From the NCBI RefSeq assembly GCF_036884655.1, contig NC_088331.1, positions 17,727,501 to 17,791,500 on the forward strand: a stretch of 64,000 nucleotides of DNA, written 5' to 3'. Below, piece by piece: positions 8,183 through 19,049 of the stretch. Both the position numbers and the translations under genes were made by a program. Source of the DNA: Musa acuminata AAA Group (Eukaryota > Streptophyta > Magnoliopsida > Zingiberales > Musaceae). The notes below the pieces were generated by a model. It saw only the letters and a list, made by a program, of their open reading frames with translations, was not told the origin of the DNA and did no database searches. How positions within the stretch are numbered: the stretch's first letter is position 1; every line of letters starts with the position of its first letter.

Positions 8183-9829
8183 CTATTCTTCCCTAATGTC
8201 CTCGAGGAGACCGGTGGTAGGAAGGGAGATGGCTGAAACCTTAACTTGTTCAGGTAGCCGTGAGAGTGCATCTGGAACAACGTTTTCTTTCCCCTTTTTG
8301 TAAATAATTTCATAATCAAATCCAAGAAGTTTGGTTACCCATTTTTGTTGCTCAGGGGATGATATCTTTTGCTCCAAAAAGTACTTGAGGCTTTTATGAT
8401 CAGTTTTAATTTGAAATCGTCGGCCGATCAGGTAGGGTCTCCACCTCGTTACTGCGTGTACAATGGCAAGCATCTCCTTATCATATACTAACATGTTTTG
8501 ATGGGAGGGAGATAATGCCTTGCTAGTGTATGCGAGTGGTCGACCATTTTGCATGAGAATGGCTCCAATTCCGACTCCAGATGCATCGACCTCAATGATG
8601 AAGGGTCTATTGAAATCTGGTAGCGCAAGCACCGGCGTCGTTGTCATGGCTGCTTTAAGTTTGTCGAAGGCAATAGAGGCTTTATCCGACCATAAGAAAG
8701 TATCTTTTTTCAGCAAAGAAGTGAGTGGTGCACTGATCTTCCCATAGTCCTTAACAAATTTTCGGTAGTAGCCCGTTAGTCCAAGGAACCCTCGTAGTAA
8801 TTTCACGTTTGTAGGTTTCGGCCAGCCTTGCATTGCCTTAATTTTTGTTGGGTCTACCGCCACTCCTTCTTCTGATATTATATGCCCAAGGTACTCTACT
8901 TTTTGCTGGAGAAAGCTGCACTTTGGTTGCTTAACAAAAAGAGTATTCTCCCGAAGGATCGTCAAAACAATCCGTAAATGCTGAATGTGAGTCTTAAGAG
9001 AAGGGCTATAAATGAGAATATCATCAAAAAATACCAACACAAATTTACGAAGAAAGCTTCGAAAAATATCGTTCATGAGACTTTGAAAGGTTGAAGGAGC
9101 ATTAGTGAGTCCAAAAGGCATTACCAAGAATTCATAATGGCCATCATGTGTGCGAAATGCAGTTTTTGGAATGTCATCGTCACATACCCGAATATGGTGG
9201 TAACCGGATCGGAGGTCCAACTTCGTGAAGACTCGAGCTCCTTTCAATTCATCAAGAAGTTCATCCACCACTGGTATTGGATACTTGTCCTTGACGGTGA
9301 TGCCATTTAAAGCTCGGTAGTCGATGCACATCCGCCAAGTTTCGTCCTTCTTGCGTACAAGTAGCACCGGTGAGGAATAGGGGCTACAACTTGGCCGAAT
9401 CACCCCTGTTTCAAACATCTCCTTTACGATCTTTTCAATTTCATCTTTCTGGAGGTGAGGATATCGGTACGGTCGAGTGTTCTTTGGTGGCTTGCCCGGA
9501 AGGATTGGAATTCGATGGTCATGTTGCCGAGAAGGAGGAAGACCACGCGGTTCAGCAAATATGTCGGCAAATTCAGTAAGCAATTGGGCAAGATTTTGAT
9601 CTTCAATTTCTATTTTCTTCCCCTCTGGTTGCTGCTGGAGGTGCATAAAAAAGCCACCATTTACCTTGTGTAAAACTTTCTCCATTCGTTGGGTCGAAAT
9701 AGTGGTAACGTTGCTTCCGCGCTTCCCGCGTAGGATGATTTGTTTGCCCTTATAGTGGAATTTCATAATTAATTTAGAAAAGTTCCAAGAGACATCACCT
9801 AGTGTAGTCAGCCATTCTATACCAAGCAC
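8183..9829 (-). pseudogene. Gypsy 1 reverse transcriptase and RNase H, open segment
   Basis: A 548-codon segment free of stops; its first Met is internal, not a true start. It holds the end of the protease linker (GIEWLTTLG), then RT: YPIPVVDELLDELKG, FTKLDLRSGYHHIRV, FRTHDGHYEFLVMPFGLTNA, and the active-site FFDDILIYS at residues 267-275. RNase H follows, with acidic residues in EVDASGVGIGAIL (near 415), KEMLAIV (452) and TDHKSLKYFLEQK (477). It stops at a TAG that replaces the Trp of the linker into integrase. All RT and RNase H active-site residues look intact, so this is the best-preserved enzyme segment of the gypsy family here. Confidence 0.93.
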
Positions 9830-11155
9830 TGCCTCATAGTCATTGATTGGTAGGAGGAAGAAATCGGTGATAATTTCTTAGTCTTGTAGTAATAGTTTCA
9901 CCTGCGGGCATCTTTGGTCGCACTTTAGGATTCTGCCGTTGGCAACCTTTACATCGAACTTGCTGCAACCTTCAATATGCAGTGCCATCCGAGCAGTAAC
10001 CTTACTATTCAGGAAGTTATTAGTGCTACTCGTGTCGATGAGAATAGTGATCGGCTGTTGTTTGAGAAGGCCTCCAACTTTCATCGTTTGCGGATTTGAG
10101 TAGCCGGCTAGTGCGTGTACCGTAATGTCGGTCGGCTATGACTCTTCTTCCATATCTTCTTCTTCATGTTCAAGGCTCTCTTCTAGATATTCAATGACCT
10201 CTTCTTCTACTGGTTCAATCATAAGAAGTCTACCTTTTTTACAACGATGCTCGCGGCTCCACGGCTCGTCGCAATGCCAACATAACCCCTTCGCAGATCG
10301 CTCCCGAAGTTCTTCTCTTGTTAACCTTTTCGGTGCAGGGACTCGGTTGATAGTAGGGGGGGTTGAGGGCTTTAGTGTTGTAGATCATGGAGTGATCCTA
10401 GTCCTCCGGGCTTCATGGTTCAATCGCTCTTCTTGAAGTCGTGCGAAAGAGATGACTGCCATAAGCGTGTATGGTTGTCGCGCCTTAACTTCTCCCCGGA
10501 TCTCCGGCTTTAAGCCCTAAATAAAGGTCCCCAGTAGTTATTTTTCAGACCAATCACGAGTTTGATTAGATAATCTTTCAAACCTGGTTTGGTACTCCTA
10601 AATGGTGGAGGTTTGTCGGATCTTTGCTAGTTGTCCGTCAATGTTCTCGTAATAAGTTGGTCCGAAGCGGATCAGTAGTCCTTCTTTGAATTGTCGCCAT
10701 GAAAGGGCTCCATAAGTGTGTTCAAACCAGTCAAACCATTGTATGGCATCCCCTTCAAGATGTATAGGTGTAATTTCCACCATGGATGCATCCACAGTTT
10801 TATGGTAATGAAAATATCGCTCCACGCGCGAGATCTAACCAATTGGGTCTCCTTCTTCCCATCTAGGGAAGTCCACTCTCATGCGCAAATAGTTGGGGTC
10901 GGTCATAGAACCTCCCCTCCCTTGGAAGTCATCTCTTTGGGCATGATTTGATTGATTAGAGCTCTCTCCTTGATGTGATTTCTTCGGGCTTGGTGGTCGG
11001 CCCAAACCGAATTCGGTAAGGAGAGTCCGAATCTTATCCTCCATTCGTGCCTCAAAGGCTTCAAATTTAGCATTGATTGCCTCCTCAGATGCCATAGTAT
11101 ATGACTCCAAATATGTGATGTTAAGATCTCTCTTTTGTTGACGGGTTAAAGGCAT

Positions 11156-11627
11156 GTATAGGTTTGATAGAAATCAGTGAAAGTTTGCTGCAGAATTGTG
11201 TTGTCTTGTAAGAGCAGAAATAACGTCGAAGAAACAGCGGTTTCTCGACGAAATCTCCATAAAAAATTTGAGAGATTTGAGGAGGGAATTGACAGAAATA
11301 TCTCAGTTTATATGACAGCTAGGATGTCCAATTTAATCAAGAAAATTTTGACAGTAACAGCAAGAAAATTGGTGTAAGTTGCGATAGCAGAATTCTCGTC
11401 GAAAAATTACAGTAACTTACGATGAAATTTGCAGAAATATAGGAACAATTTTTTTTTTTTTTTTGGATTTTCGAATAGGGATAACTAAATTGCAACAGTA
11501 GTAATGTAGGAAACCAAAACCTGTTGCAATTCACAGGGAGATCAAAGGATGATCTGCGGTGGTGGAGATGACGGTGGAATTTGGCGACGATCTTTTAAGC
11601 AATTGTGGGAATTGCTTTGGGCGGTTG
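11156..11627 (-). other. Gypsy 1 5' leader (left part)
   Basis: Non-coding segment between gag start and the solo LTR insertion; it resumes at 14334-14397. Contains a T-run near 11450 and no gene. Collinear with 51140-52386 of gypsy 2, which has an extra tandem duplication. Confidence 0.75.
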
Positions 11628-14328
11628 TGTAACATCCCCCATTTTTGAAAATTTAGTAAAAGGTTTGTTTGTAAAAAATAAGGATTATTTAATAATTATT
11701 TTATATTAAATGATTAAATATTTATGGCTAGGGACCTAAGAGTAAATATTAGAAGTTTGATATAATTTATTTAAGATTCAGATTTAAGTTAAAAAAAAAA
11801 AATTAGTGGACATGTGTCACTAGCTAACCTAATGGTGCCACCTAAATTTGCTCTAAGGATGACACCTAGCATTTTTCATGCATGCTTGCCACCTTGAAAC
11901 TTTGCAACTCTTGTGTTAACCAAAAGTAATTAAATAAGAGATTAAAGGAGAAACTAAATGTAACCTTCAGATGCTGCATCCAACGTGAGTTTAAGAAGAG
12001 AAGAGAAGGGAAGAAGAAGAAGATTTGATTGAGGTTTTACATCAACTCCCCCCATTTGGGAATCAAATTTGCTTAAGGCAAGTGTTCTAACCTCTTCCTA
12101 CAGAATTCCTAATCTCTGTTTTCCTTTTAATTCTTCATAATGCAAAAGATTTCAGCTTAGTACCAAACCGTTCTTTCCTTTTGATACAAAGCCATGAATC
12201 TGAAATTTTTCAGTAATCTGACTTCTATACATTGTTTTGGATCTAACTTTTAGCACTAAACTCTGATTTAGGCAAAATATTCCATTTAAAAGTAGACTCA
12301 AATATCTTTATTTTGACACTAAGATTGAATGATTTGGAGTTTAAATGCCTACTAAGACTTCTATTTCAATTAACCCTACAGATTCTGCAAAATAGGGACT
12401 GAAATTTCTGACCTTTTGTTACTAAATTGCTCATAACTCTCTAGAGAAAATTCTGAATTATACAAAGCTTAGTTCTTTGGAAACTAGATTCGCATAACTT
12501 TCTTTTGACACCTAGTTGGAAATTTTGAAGTATGTTTGCCTTCTGAAACTTCTGTTTAAGTCGATTCTATCAAGTCTGCAAAACAGGGATGATCAATTAT
12601 GACCTTCCTTTACTCTATTTGTTGTAACTTCCTGTTAAGAACTCAAAAAATTATAAAAATGAGTTCATCTGAAAATAGATTGAAACAACTTTCCAATGAC
12701 ACATATTTTTAGTGATTTAGAGCATGCTTGGTCACTCAAACAATTCAGAAAATGTACCATTCAAATTCTGTCATAATTGAAAACTTTGTTGGGTTTTGCC
12801 TATTCAAATTTTCATCCTATTGGAAATATGATTTTTGTTAAATTCTTCTTCAATTGAGCTTTATATTAGTCCTTTGAAGTTCTTGTATTGTTCATCCTGA
12901 AATTATTTTATATCTGAAATATATTATGTAATGCTTTGTTTGCATTTCCTTGTTTGATAAAGGCACATCCATATCTTCGTTGTTCCGCATGTACTTCTGA
13001 TATGTGTCAATGTTATTGTTTATACTACCCTTTTTGTACTATGGTGTCTTGTGGGATATTGTGAACCTTTGCCAGAAATGGTAAAGGGAGTTATGCTTAG
13101 AGCCCGCGATTGCTCTGTCGGCCCCATTGACTTCACTCAGACGTGGGTGGATGGAGCTCCCAGACGTGGGAGACTTATGCTTGGTGGTCATCCAGAAATG
13201 GATGGACCATATTATGTTATGATCTCACTTCACCTTATATCTGTTTGATATAAAATTCAGAGCCGACCTAGCACTTGGGCAGGGTGAGAAGGCTCGAGTA
13301 GGAAAGGGCTACCCGTGGATGGAGTCGAGAACTCATCACGGCGTGGAGCCACCACTGAGTTAATCCTCACATGCAATATGCTAGAGTACGACGTTTGAGC
13401 TTCTATTTCGTATTTGTTCTTTGATATATTCTGAAATGCTTCTTATGCTTCTGAAATATTTCAATATGCCATTGATACGTTCTGAAGCATTTCATTCACC
13501 ATTGATATGTTCCGAACTGTTTCATATGCCATAGATATCCAAAATGCTCCTTACGTCTTTGTTATGCCTTGAAATTATCATATGTCATCGATATGCTCCT
13601 TATGCCAATGATATGCTCCAATTTCCTTTCTCCTATTGTTATGTCTAATGCCTGTTTTTGAACGAAGTAAACCTTTATGATTTTATATCAAATGAGATGA
13701 CTTCAAATGAACACTTGTATTTCTGCTTTTGTTATCTTGATACTAAGCCTGCTTGAACTTCTCCTATCGTCATGGATATGTTAGTCGCTTGCTGAGCTCT
13801 TTATGCTCACCCCGTTGCTATATAAATTTTTCAGGGTAGCTTGTTATGCATTGAAAAGCTAGAATTGGGTTGAGGCAGTGGAAAGATAGAAGGTTTTGGG
13901 GCAAATCTTTCATAATTAATAAGTTGATATTGTATAAGTTCTTTTGTGTGTATCAACGACAATTCTAGATTGATGTATCTTGTAAATATTTGGAAAGTAC
14001 CTCTTGTGTTGGGATTTTGGGAATGTTAAAGTTTAAACTGTGTAATGATATAAACATATAATACATGTTGGTTTTGTGATTGTATAGATTGCTACGCTTA
14101 TGGATTTATGATGTGGTTATGGTTTAGTTGAGTCGGCTTTGGATTTTGTGAATCATTAAGTGATATTATAGAATGATTATAAATTGCACAGGTTTTATGA
14201 ATTGGAAAATTATAGATATGAATGACCTGAATGTTTTCTCAGTATCCTCAAATGTGTGAACGGATCCTGGAATTAATTGTTGTTGAATTATAATACAAAA
14301 AAAAAAAAAAATTCAGCGGGGCGTGAAA
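11628..14328 (+). mobile_element. Solo LTR (2.7 kb) of a gypsy 3-related family
   Basis: TGTAACATCC...GGGGCGTGAAA flanked by GGTTG on both sides (11623-11627 and 14329-14333), a perfect TSD. Gypsy 2 has the uninterrupted site at about 52317. The sequence matches the gypsy 3 LTR (56891-60735) in its start, in a block with GGGATATTGTGAAC (13052 vs 59432), and in a TATGCTCC-rich minisatellite (13430-13625 vs 59745-60065). It lacks the GA-rich block. No internal region is present, so it is a solo LTR left by LTR-LTR recombination. The terminal CA has become AA. Small frames inside are not genes. Confidence 0.9.
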
Positions 14329-14383
14329 GGTTGTGGAGGGTTGATGGATGGCAGTGGAAGGACAGCGAGATGCCAAGAACGCT

Positions 14384-14395
14384 GCTCTGATACCA
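14384..14395 (-). promoter_or_regulatory. Primer-binding site of gypsy 1
   Basis: GCTCTGATACCA on the plus strand is the complement of TGGTATCAGAGC, the initiator-Met tRNA primer site. Two bases separate it from the 5' LTR at 14398. Confidence 0.88.
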
Positions 14396-14397
14396 GG

Positions 14398-14738
14398 TGT
14401 TAGAACCCTTGCAAATTCTAAACTTGGGGTTGATCTCTTTAGGGGATTGGCCTCCTTGGAACTCTATAGGGGTTCCTCCCTTGGAGTTGCTGCTCAAAGG
14501 CTGCAGAAAAAATTCATCTATTGCTTATCAAAAGAGGAGGAATACATGACTATTTATAGGGCTTCTAAACCCTAACTCCTAATAGGACTCCTACTTAAAA
14601 CTCTTACTTCTAACAAACTCCTAATAGGACTCCTACTCAAGACTCCTATTCCCTTACAACTCCTAATTCTTCTCTAAGAAAAAACCTCTTACATGAATGT
14701 CCCTCTCAATTAGGACTCTCCTAGCTAGAGTCCTAACA
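14398..14738 (-). repeat. 5' LTR of gypsy 1 (341 bp)
   Basis: TGTTAGAACCC...CCTAACA, adjacent to the PBS. Only one 44-bp unit. A minus-strand TATAAATA (GACTATTTATAGGG on the plus strand, about 14548-14561) is the likely promoter. Confidence 0.92.
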
Positions 14739-14766
14739 CTCTCTTAGTGCCGCTCCGATCCTAACA
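14739..14766 (+). repeat. LTR C1 end, right of gypsy 1
   Basis: CTCTCTTAGTGCCGCTCCGATCCTAACA closes the C1 LTR and supplies the second arm of its terminal hairpin. It is followed at once by the PBS ATTGGTATCAGAGCC. Confidence 0.88.
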
Positions 14767-14781
14767 ATTGGTATCAGAGCC
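14767..14781 (+). promoter_or_regulatory. Primer-binding site, internal 1
   Basis: ATTGGTATCAGAGCC directly after the LTR end matches the initiator-Met tRNA primer site. Confidence 0.9.
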
Positions 14782-14816
14782 ACGGTTTTCTACTTTGGTT
14801 TAACACCCAAATAGCA

Positions 14817-15737
14817 ATGGCTCTTTACAACTTTCAAGAGGGTCACTCTCTCTTTCGTCCTCCATTTTCCAATGGGACGGACTACACTTATTGGAAAACT
14901 CGAATGAGAGTTTTCCTACTTTCGTTGAATCTCGAGCTTTGGAATATTGTCGAAAATGGATTTCAAAAATCTTCTCTTCTGATGAGCGAATGGGATGAAT
15001 CGGAGAAGAAAGTTTTTGCTTTAAATGCAAAGGCTATGAATGCCTTATATTGTGCACTTGACAAAAATGAATTTAATCGCGTGTCGATTTGTGATTCGGC
15101 TTTTGCTATCTGGAGAACTCTTGATGTCACTCATGAAGGCACTAGCCAAGTGAAAGAGTCCAAAATCAACATTCTTGTGCACTCTTATGAACTTTTCCAG
15201 ATGGAACCAAGTGAGTCCATTCGAGATATGTACGCCCGTTTCACAGATGTCATCAATGGACTCAAAGCTATTGGTAAAAGTTTTTCTAACTTTGAACTAG
15301 TCACTAAAATCTTAAGATCCCTTTCAAAAAGTTGGGATCCAAAAGTTACGATTATTTAAGAAGCCAAGGACCTTAAAACATTCCCTCTTGAAGAACTTAT
15401 TGGGTCTCTAATGACCTACGAAATGAACAATATGACAAAAACGAAACTCGAGATCAACCATCCAAAGAAAAGGATGGATTTGAGACATAGAACACATGAA
15501 GACCACTCGAGCATAAGCACAAGTGATGGTGAACTTAAACTATAAATGAAACAAAAATTAAAAAGCAAAAAGAATGTAACCACTTCCTTTGAACGCAAGA
15601 AGAACAAAAATTGGGATGAATTTAGCTCTTCTGAAGACGAGGAGAAAATCAAGAAAGGCGAGATGGCAAACTACGCCTCAACCACTTTCAACAATGAGGT
15701 AATCGAAATCCCCCTAATTTATTTCAAACTTACATAA
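14817..15737 (+). pseudogene. Copia Gag, internal 1
   Basis: The ATG lies 51 bp after the LTR end. The first 180 codons are open: NGTDYTYWKTRMRVFLLSL, then ELWNIVENGF, FALNAKAMNALYCALDKNEF, FAIWRTLDVTHEGT, and SLSKSWDPKV. This is the Gag domain of plant Ty1/copia elements (the UBN2 or gag-polypeptide type). A TAA at 15357 falls where a Gln codon is kept in the second copy (TIQE). The same frame continues through KDLKTF and a lysine/serine-rich part (FERKKNKNWDEFSSSEDEE) with another stop at 15543, fading after about 15737. No zinc knuckle is found. Gag would form the particle shell. Because pol is missing, a Gag-only element could still supply particles or be packaged by relatives, but this copy is broken. 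Confidence 0.85.
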
Positions 15738-18700
15738 TACTTTCATGAGTTAATTTTAATTTGGTTTAGGATTAATTTTCTTTAAAATTGCATGTGTTAT
15801 GTTAATGCAATAAAATGTTAGATATAAATCTAATTCTTATACACCTAGTAAGATTAATCTTATGTATGTGCTTGAGAAGCAAGAATGTGTATTTTGACGA
15901 TTTCCATATTGATTTTCAATGACGATGCATGGCTTTTGAATGGAAGGCTTGATGATTTTTTTTATGAACCTTATCTTTGGCTTACATACATGATGTATGG
16001 TTTTGACATATGAACAAAATTTGAGCATGCTAATATAAAGTCAATCATATAAATTAAAATTAAAGAAGTTTTAGTTATCTATAAGAATCATTCAAAATTA
16101 TGTTAAATGAAACCAATGCAATAAAGTTGTAATGAAAATATTGAAATTTTGATACCATGATTTGATGATTTTATGTATAAGATTTAAAAGTAATATATAA
16201 TGATTTCTATAATTTGTTGGTCTTGATGGTTTTATGATGAAATTCATTTTTTGATCATAAATGTTGATGCATGTTTGAAAAGCATGTTAACATGAAATTA
16301 ATCACTTAAAATAAAACACTTTAAAAAAAAAGGGGGCGGGGGCGTGGGGAATCTATTATCAATAAAATCATGAATCTACTTATGTTATGAATTTTGTAAA
16401 CCATAAAAATGATTTTGATAATTTGAATTTGAAATGAGTTTTATCAAAATCATGATCTTGATTTTTTGGAATAATATGAGATTTCCTTTGATGATCTTTT
16501 TTATTATTTAAAAGGAGATTTGTCGAAATGATTCATGGAATTTTGGATTCATGACTTGATCTTTCATTTGTTTATGAGATGATTGAAATATTTGTACCCT
16601 TGATTTGTTCCCTTCTCCTTTCGATTTTTGAATTCATGCATGTTATATGTTGAAGATTTGAAATCATGTTTTGATATTATGCATACCCAAGAAATTTTGA
16701 TTTGACAAATTGAAAGATATGAAAATGAATGATGATTTTTCTCTTGAATGTAACTTATGATATTCTTTATGAATCATCATCTTCATTTCTCGATATTCGA
16801 TACATGAAATTTTATTGTGAATCAAGATCTTGTTCTTTGAACTCCTATGTTTCTTCTTATTGTTTACTAAAGAAGAAAATTTCTGAAATGAATCATGATT
16901 TTTTGAAATTATATGTTTTATGATTCATAAAGAATTGAGAGATTAAAAAATCTATCTATGTTTTTCTTTTTAAGAATCTCTTGAAAATGATTTTGATTTA
17001 ACGATTTGAATTTGAATAAGACTTATCTTGATTTTTTGAAATTTATAACTTATGAATTCATATACAAGAATCAAGGTACTATAACATTTGATCTCCTACA
17101 TTTCTTTTTGATATTTATAAAAATAAAGGAGATATTTTGAAATAAATCATGTCTTTTGGTATTCAAATGGTCTTATCATTGATGATATGATTTTTTTTGT
17201 ATCTATGATACAAATGCCTTGATATGATTGAATCACTGTTATAAAAGAAAAATGAATTTGATAGCTTGCTAATTGGAAAAATATATGATAGCTTGAATGA
17301 TAAAACATGAGATTGTCTATAGTGAAATTTATTGTTATCGTGATGTGTATATTGAAATAATGATTAGAATATTAACGTAATTATAAATGATGATTTTGTA
17401 TTATGTATAAAATACTCTTGATATTATTTTGATGCATACAAATGAAAAGTTATGAACATGCATGGTAGGATATAATTTGACAAAATTGATACCATCATGA
17501 TTTGAAACATTTATGATTTAAAATTATGGACGCAATTGCTTTTTATTTTGTTGATATATGCATATAATGTGTATCATGAATGCTCTAAATGATGAATGCT
17601 TGGTATCATGATCACAATATTGATAAATGCTATGATTTATTGCCAAAATGATGTATTATGTATGATACACTAATAATGTTGATTGATTTATTCAATATCG
17701 TGCATGAATGAAATATATGGTTTTTGAAATAGTGCATGTTTTAATTTGAAAATATAATGATGCACAAATAAGATTGATACTTACCTTTGTCATAATTGAT
17801 GTAAAGGGTCTTTCCTTCTTTTTGACAATGGCAAAGGGGGAGATAGCTTGCTTGCACAAGACAAAAGAAGCAAAAAATTACAAACGTACACATCGCAAAA
17901 ATGGGCAAAACTTATTAGCTTGCTCATCTCAAAAGCAAGAAATTCTATCTTGTAATCTCAAGCAAATGAGCTATCTTGCCTATTTCAAGAAGCAAAACTT
18001 GCAACTTGCACATTGCAGTAGGAAGCAAGAATCATGAGCTTACACAAGAAAGCTATCTTGCATTTGCTTTCGAAATTTTTGCTAGCTTGTATGTCGTAAA
18101 ACTTCCATATCGTAAAAATTTGCTAGATCGATCATTTCATTGAAAGAACTTGCTATCATGAACACTACCAATGAATTACAAATCTTGCAAACTAAAGAGA
18201 AGCAAATAATTCTATCTCGAAAGAAGCAAAAAATGCAAAACTTAGAAAACTTACAAAATAATTGCTCTTGCCATGCTTTGTATCAAAAATAGGTTGATAT
18301 CCTTAAAAGCATCACATTAAATTTTTTAGTGTATCGCAATGTATCACATGTATCGCAAATTGAAATTTTTGAGACTATTATCATATCATGTTTAACAATT
18401 GATGTCTTTCATGATATGATTTCTTTGCACTGTTGTCTTGTTTGTATCATGTGATGATTGAAATATTGATTGATGCAAATTCATAGTTTATGTAAAAGTC
18501 TAAATCATTGGCTCCTCTCCTTCTTTTTGGTAATGACATAGGGGGAGAAAGATTGCTAGCTCAAGGCAAATGCTGGCTAGCTTGTACACTTCCCTTATTT
18601 TCGACAAAAACAAAGGAGAGAAAGCTTTTGCTAGTTAGAGCATACAAAGAAAAGCAAAGTGCAATCTTGCACAAGAAGCAAGTGTTGAATTACCATGATT

Positions 18701-19035
18701 GAACTTAAGAATCTTGCTATGCTTTTGTACTTATCTGTTGTGATAAAAATCTAGCTTCATGTTACAAAAACTTGCATATCTTTTAAAATAGCTAGAGCTA
18801 CTTCTCCTTTTGTTGATGACATAGGGGGAGAAGTATATTGATGACTTCATGCAATTAATTGAATATTTTATATATGTTTGCTTGATGGTTTAAATGTTTT
18901 TCATAACATGTGATTAATGTTGCTTGGATTTGGGATAATCCAAGTGTTCTATCAATGGCATATTGATAGGGGAATTTGGTTAGACTCCGGGTAGTTAAGG
19001 TTAACTCAGTTAGTCATCAATTAGTTGACATCATC
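15738..19035 (+). other. AT-rich non-coding interior of internal 1
   Basis: No pol homology over 3.3 kb. The first part (to about 17750) is very AT-rich with endless ATGATTT/TTTGAAAT words. The next part (about 17840-18260) is dense in CTTGC and its complement GCAAG. Purine boxes AAAGGGGGAGA (17833), GGGGGAGAAA (18541) and AGGGGGAGA (18824) precede the true PPT. The same text recurs at 21391-24229. Confidence 0.75.
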
Positions 19036-19049
19036 AAAAAGGGGGAGAT
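19036..19049 (+). promoter_or_regulatory. Polypurine tract, internal 1
   Basis: AAAAAGGGGGAGAT immediately before LTR C2; identical in form to the tract at 2723. Confidence 0.88.

Larger units (their letters stand above)
6776..11155 (-). pseudogene. Gypsy 1 gag-pol polyprotein, 1460 codons, 11 stops
   Basis: One continuous reading frame holds, in order: Gag (starts MPLTRQQKRDLNI), CCHC zinc knuckle (about codon 288, CWHCDEPWSREHRC), aspartic protease (about codon 373, IDTSSTNNF), RT, RNase H, integrase and a chromodomain. No frameshift is seen. In-frame stops begin at 10835, 10598, 10538, 10517, 10136, 9878, 8183, 7859, 7475, 7445 and 7283. Comparison with gypsy 2 shows Trp codons at the positions of 10835 and 8183 and Gln codons at 10598, 10136 and 9878. 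Most stops therefore arose by C-to-T or G-to-A change; 10517 (Lys in gypsy 2) is the exception. The encoded proteins would package and copy the element and integrate it; this copy cannot make them intact. Confidence 0.92.
6318..14738 (-). mobile_element. Gypsy 1: complete chromodomain Ty3/gypsy element
   Basis: LTRs at 6318-6746 and 14398-14738, both TGTTAG...CCTAACA. The flanks are CCCTC and CTCTC, a 5-bp target duplication with one mismatch. The PBS complement lies at 14384-14395. A single minus-strand gag-pol frame runs 11155 to 6776. Without the nested solo LTR (2701 bp plus its duplicated GGTTG) the element is 5715 bp. Small size, short LTRs and a chromodomain after integrase fit a chromovirus, probably Reina-like (inference). 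Inactive because of 11 in-frame stops. Confidence 0.92.

Noticed and set aside
14767..14781. tRNA-like sequence
   Set aside because: Only the short 3' complement of initiator-Met tRNA is present, as expected for a retrotransposon PBS; no full tRNA fold.
17774..18037. Small frame also present at 22968-23279 in the second internal copy
   Set aside because: Both copies share it by duplication. It runs across a PPT-like box and CTTGC-rich repeats, has no known domain, and the copies differ by many amino-acid changes. The same holds for 18508-18702 and 23700-23894.
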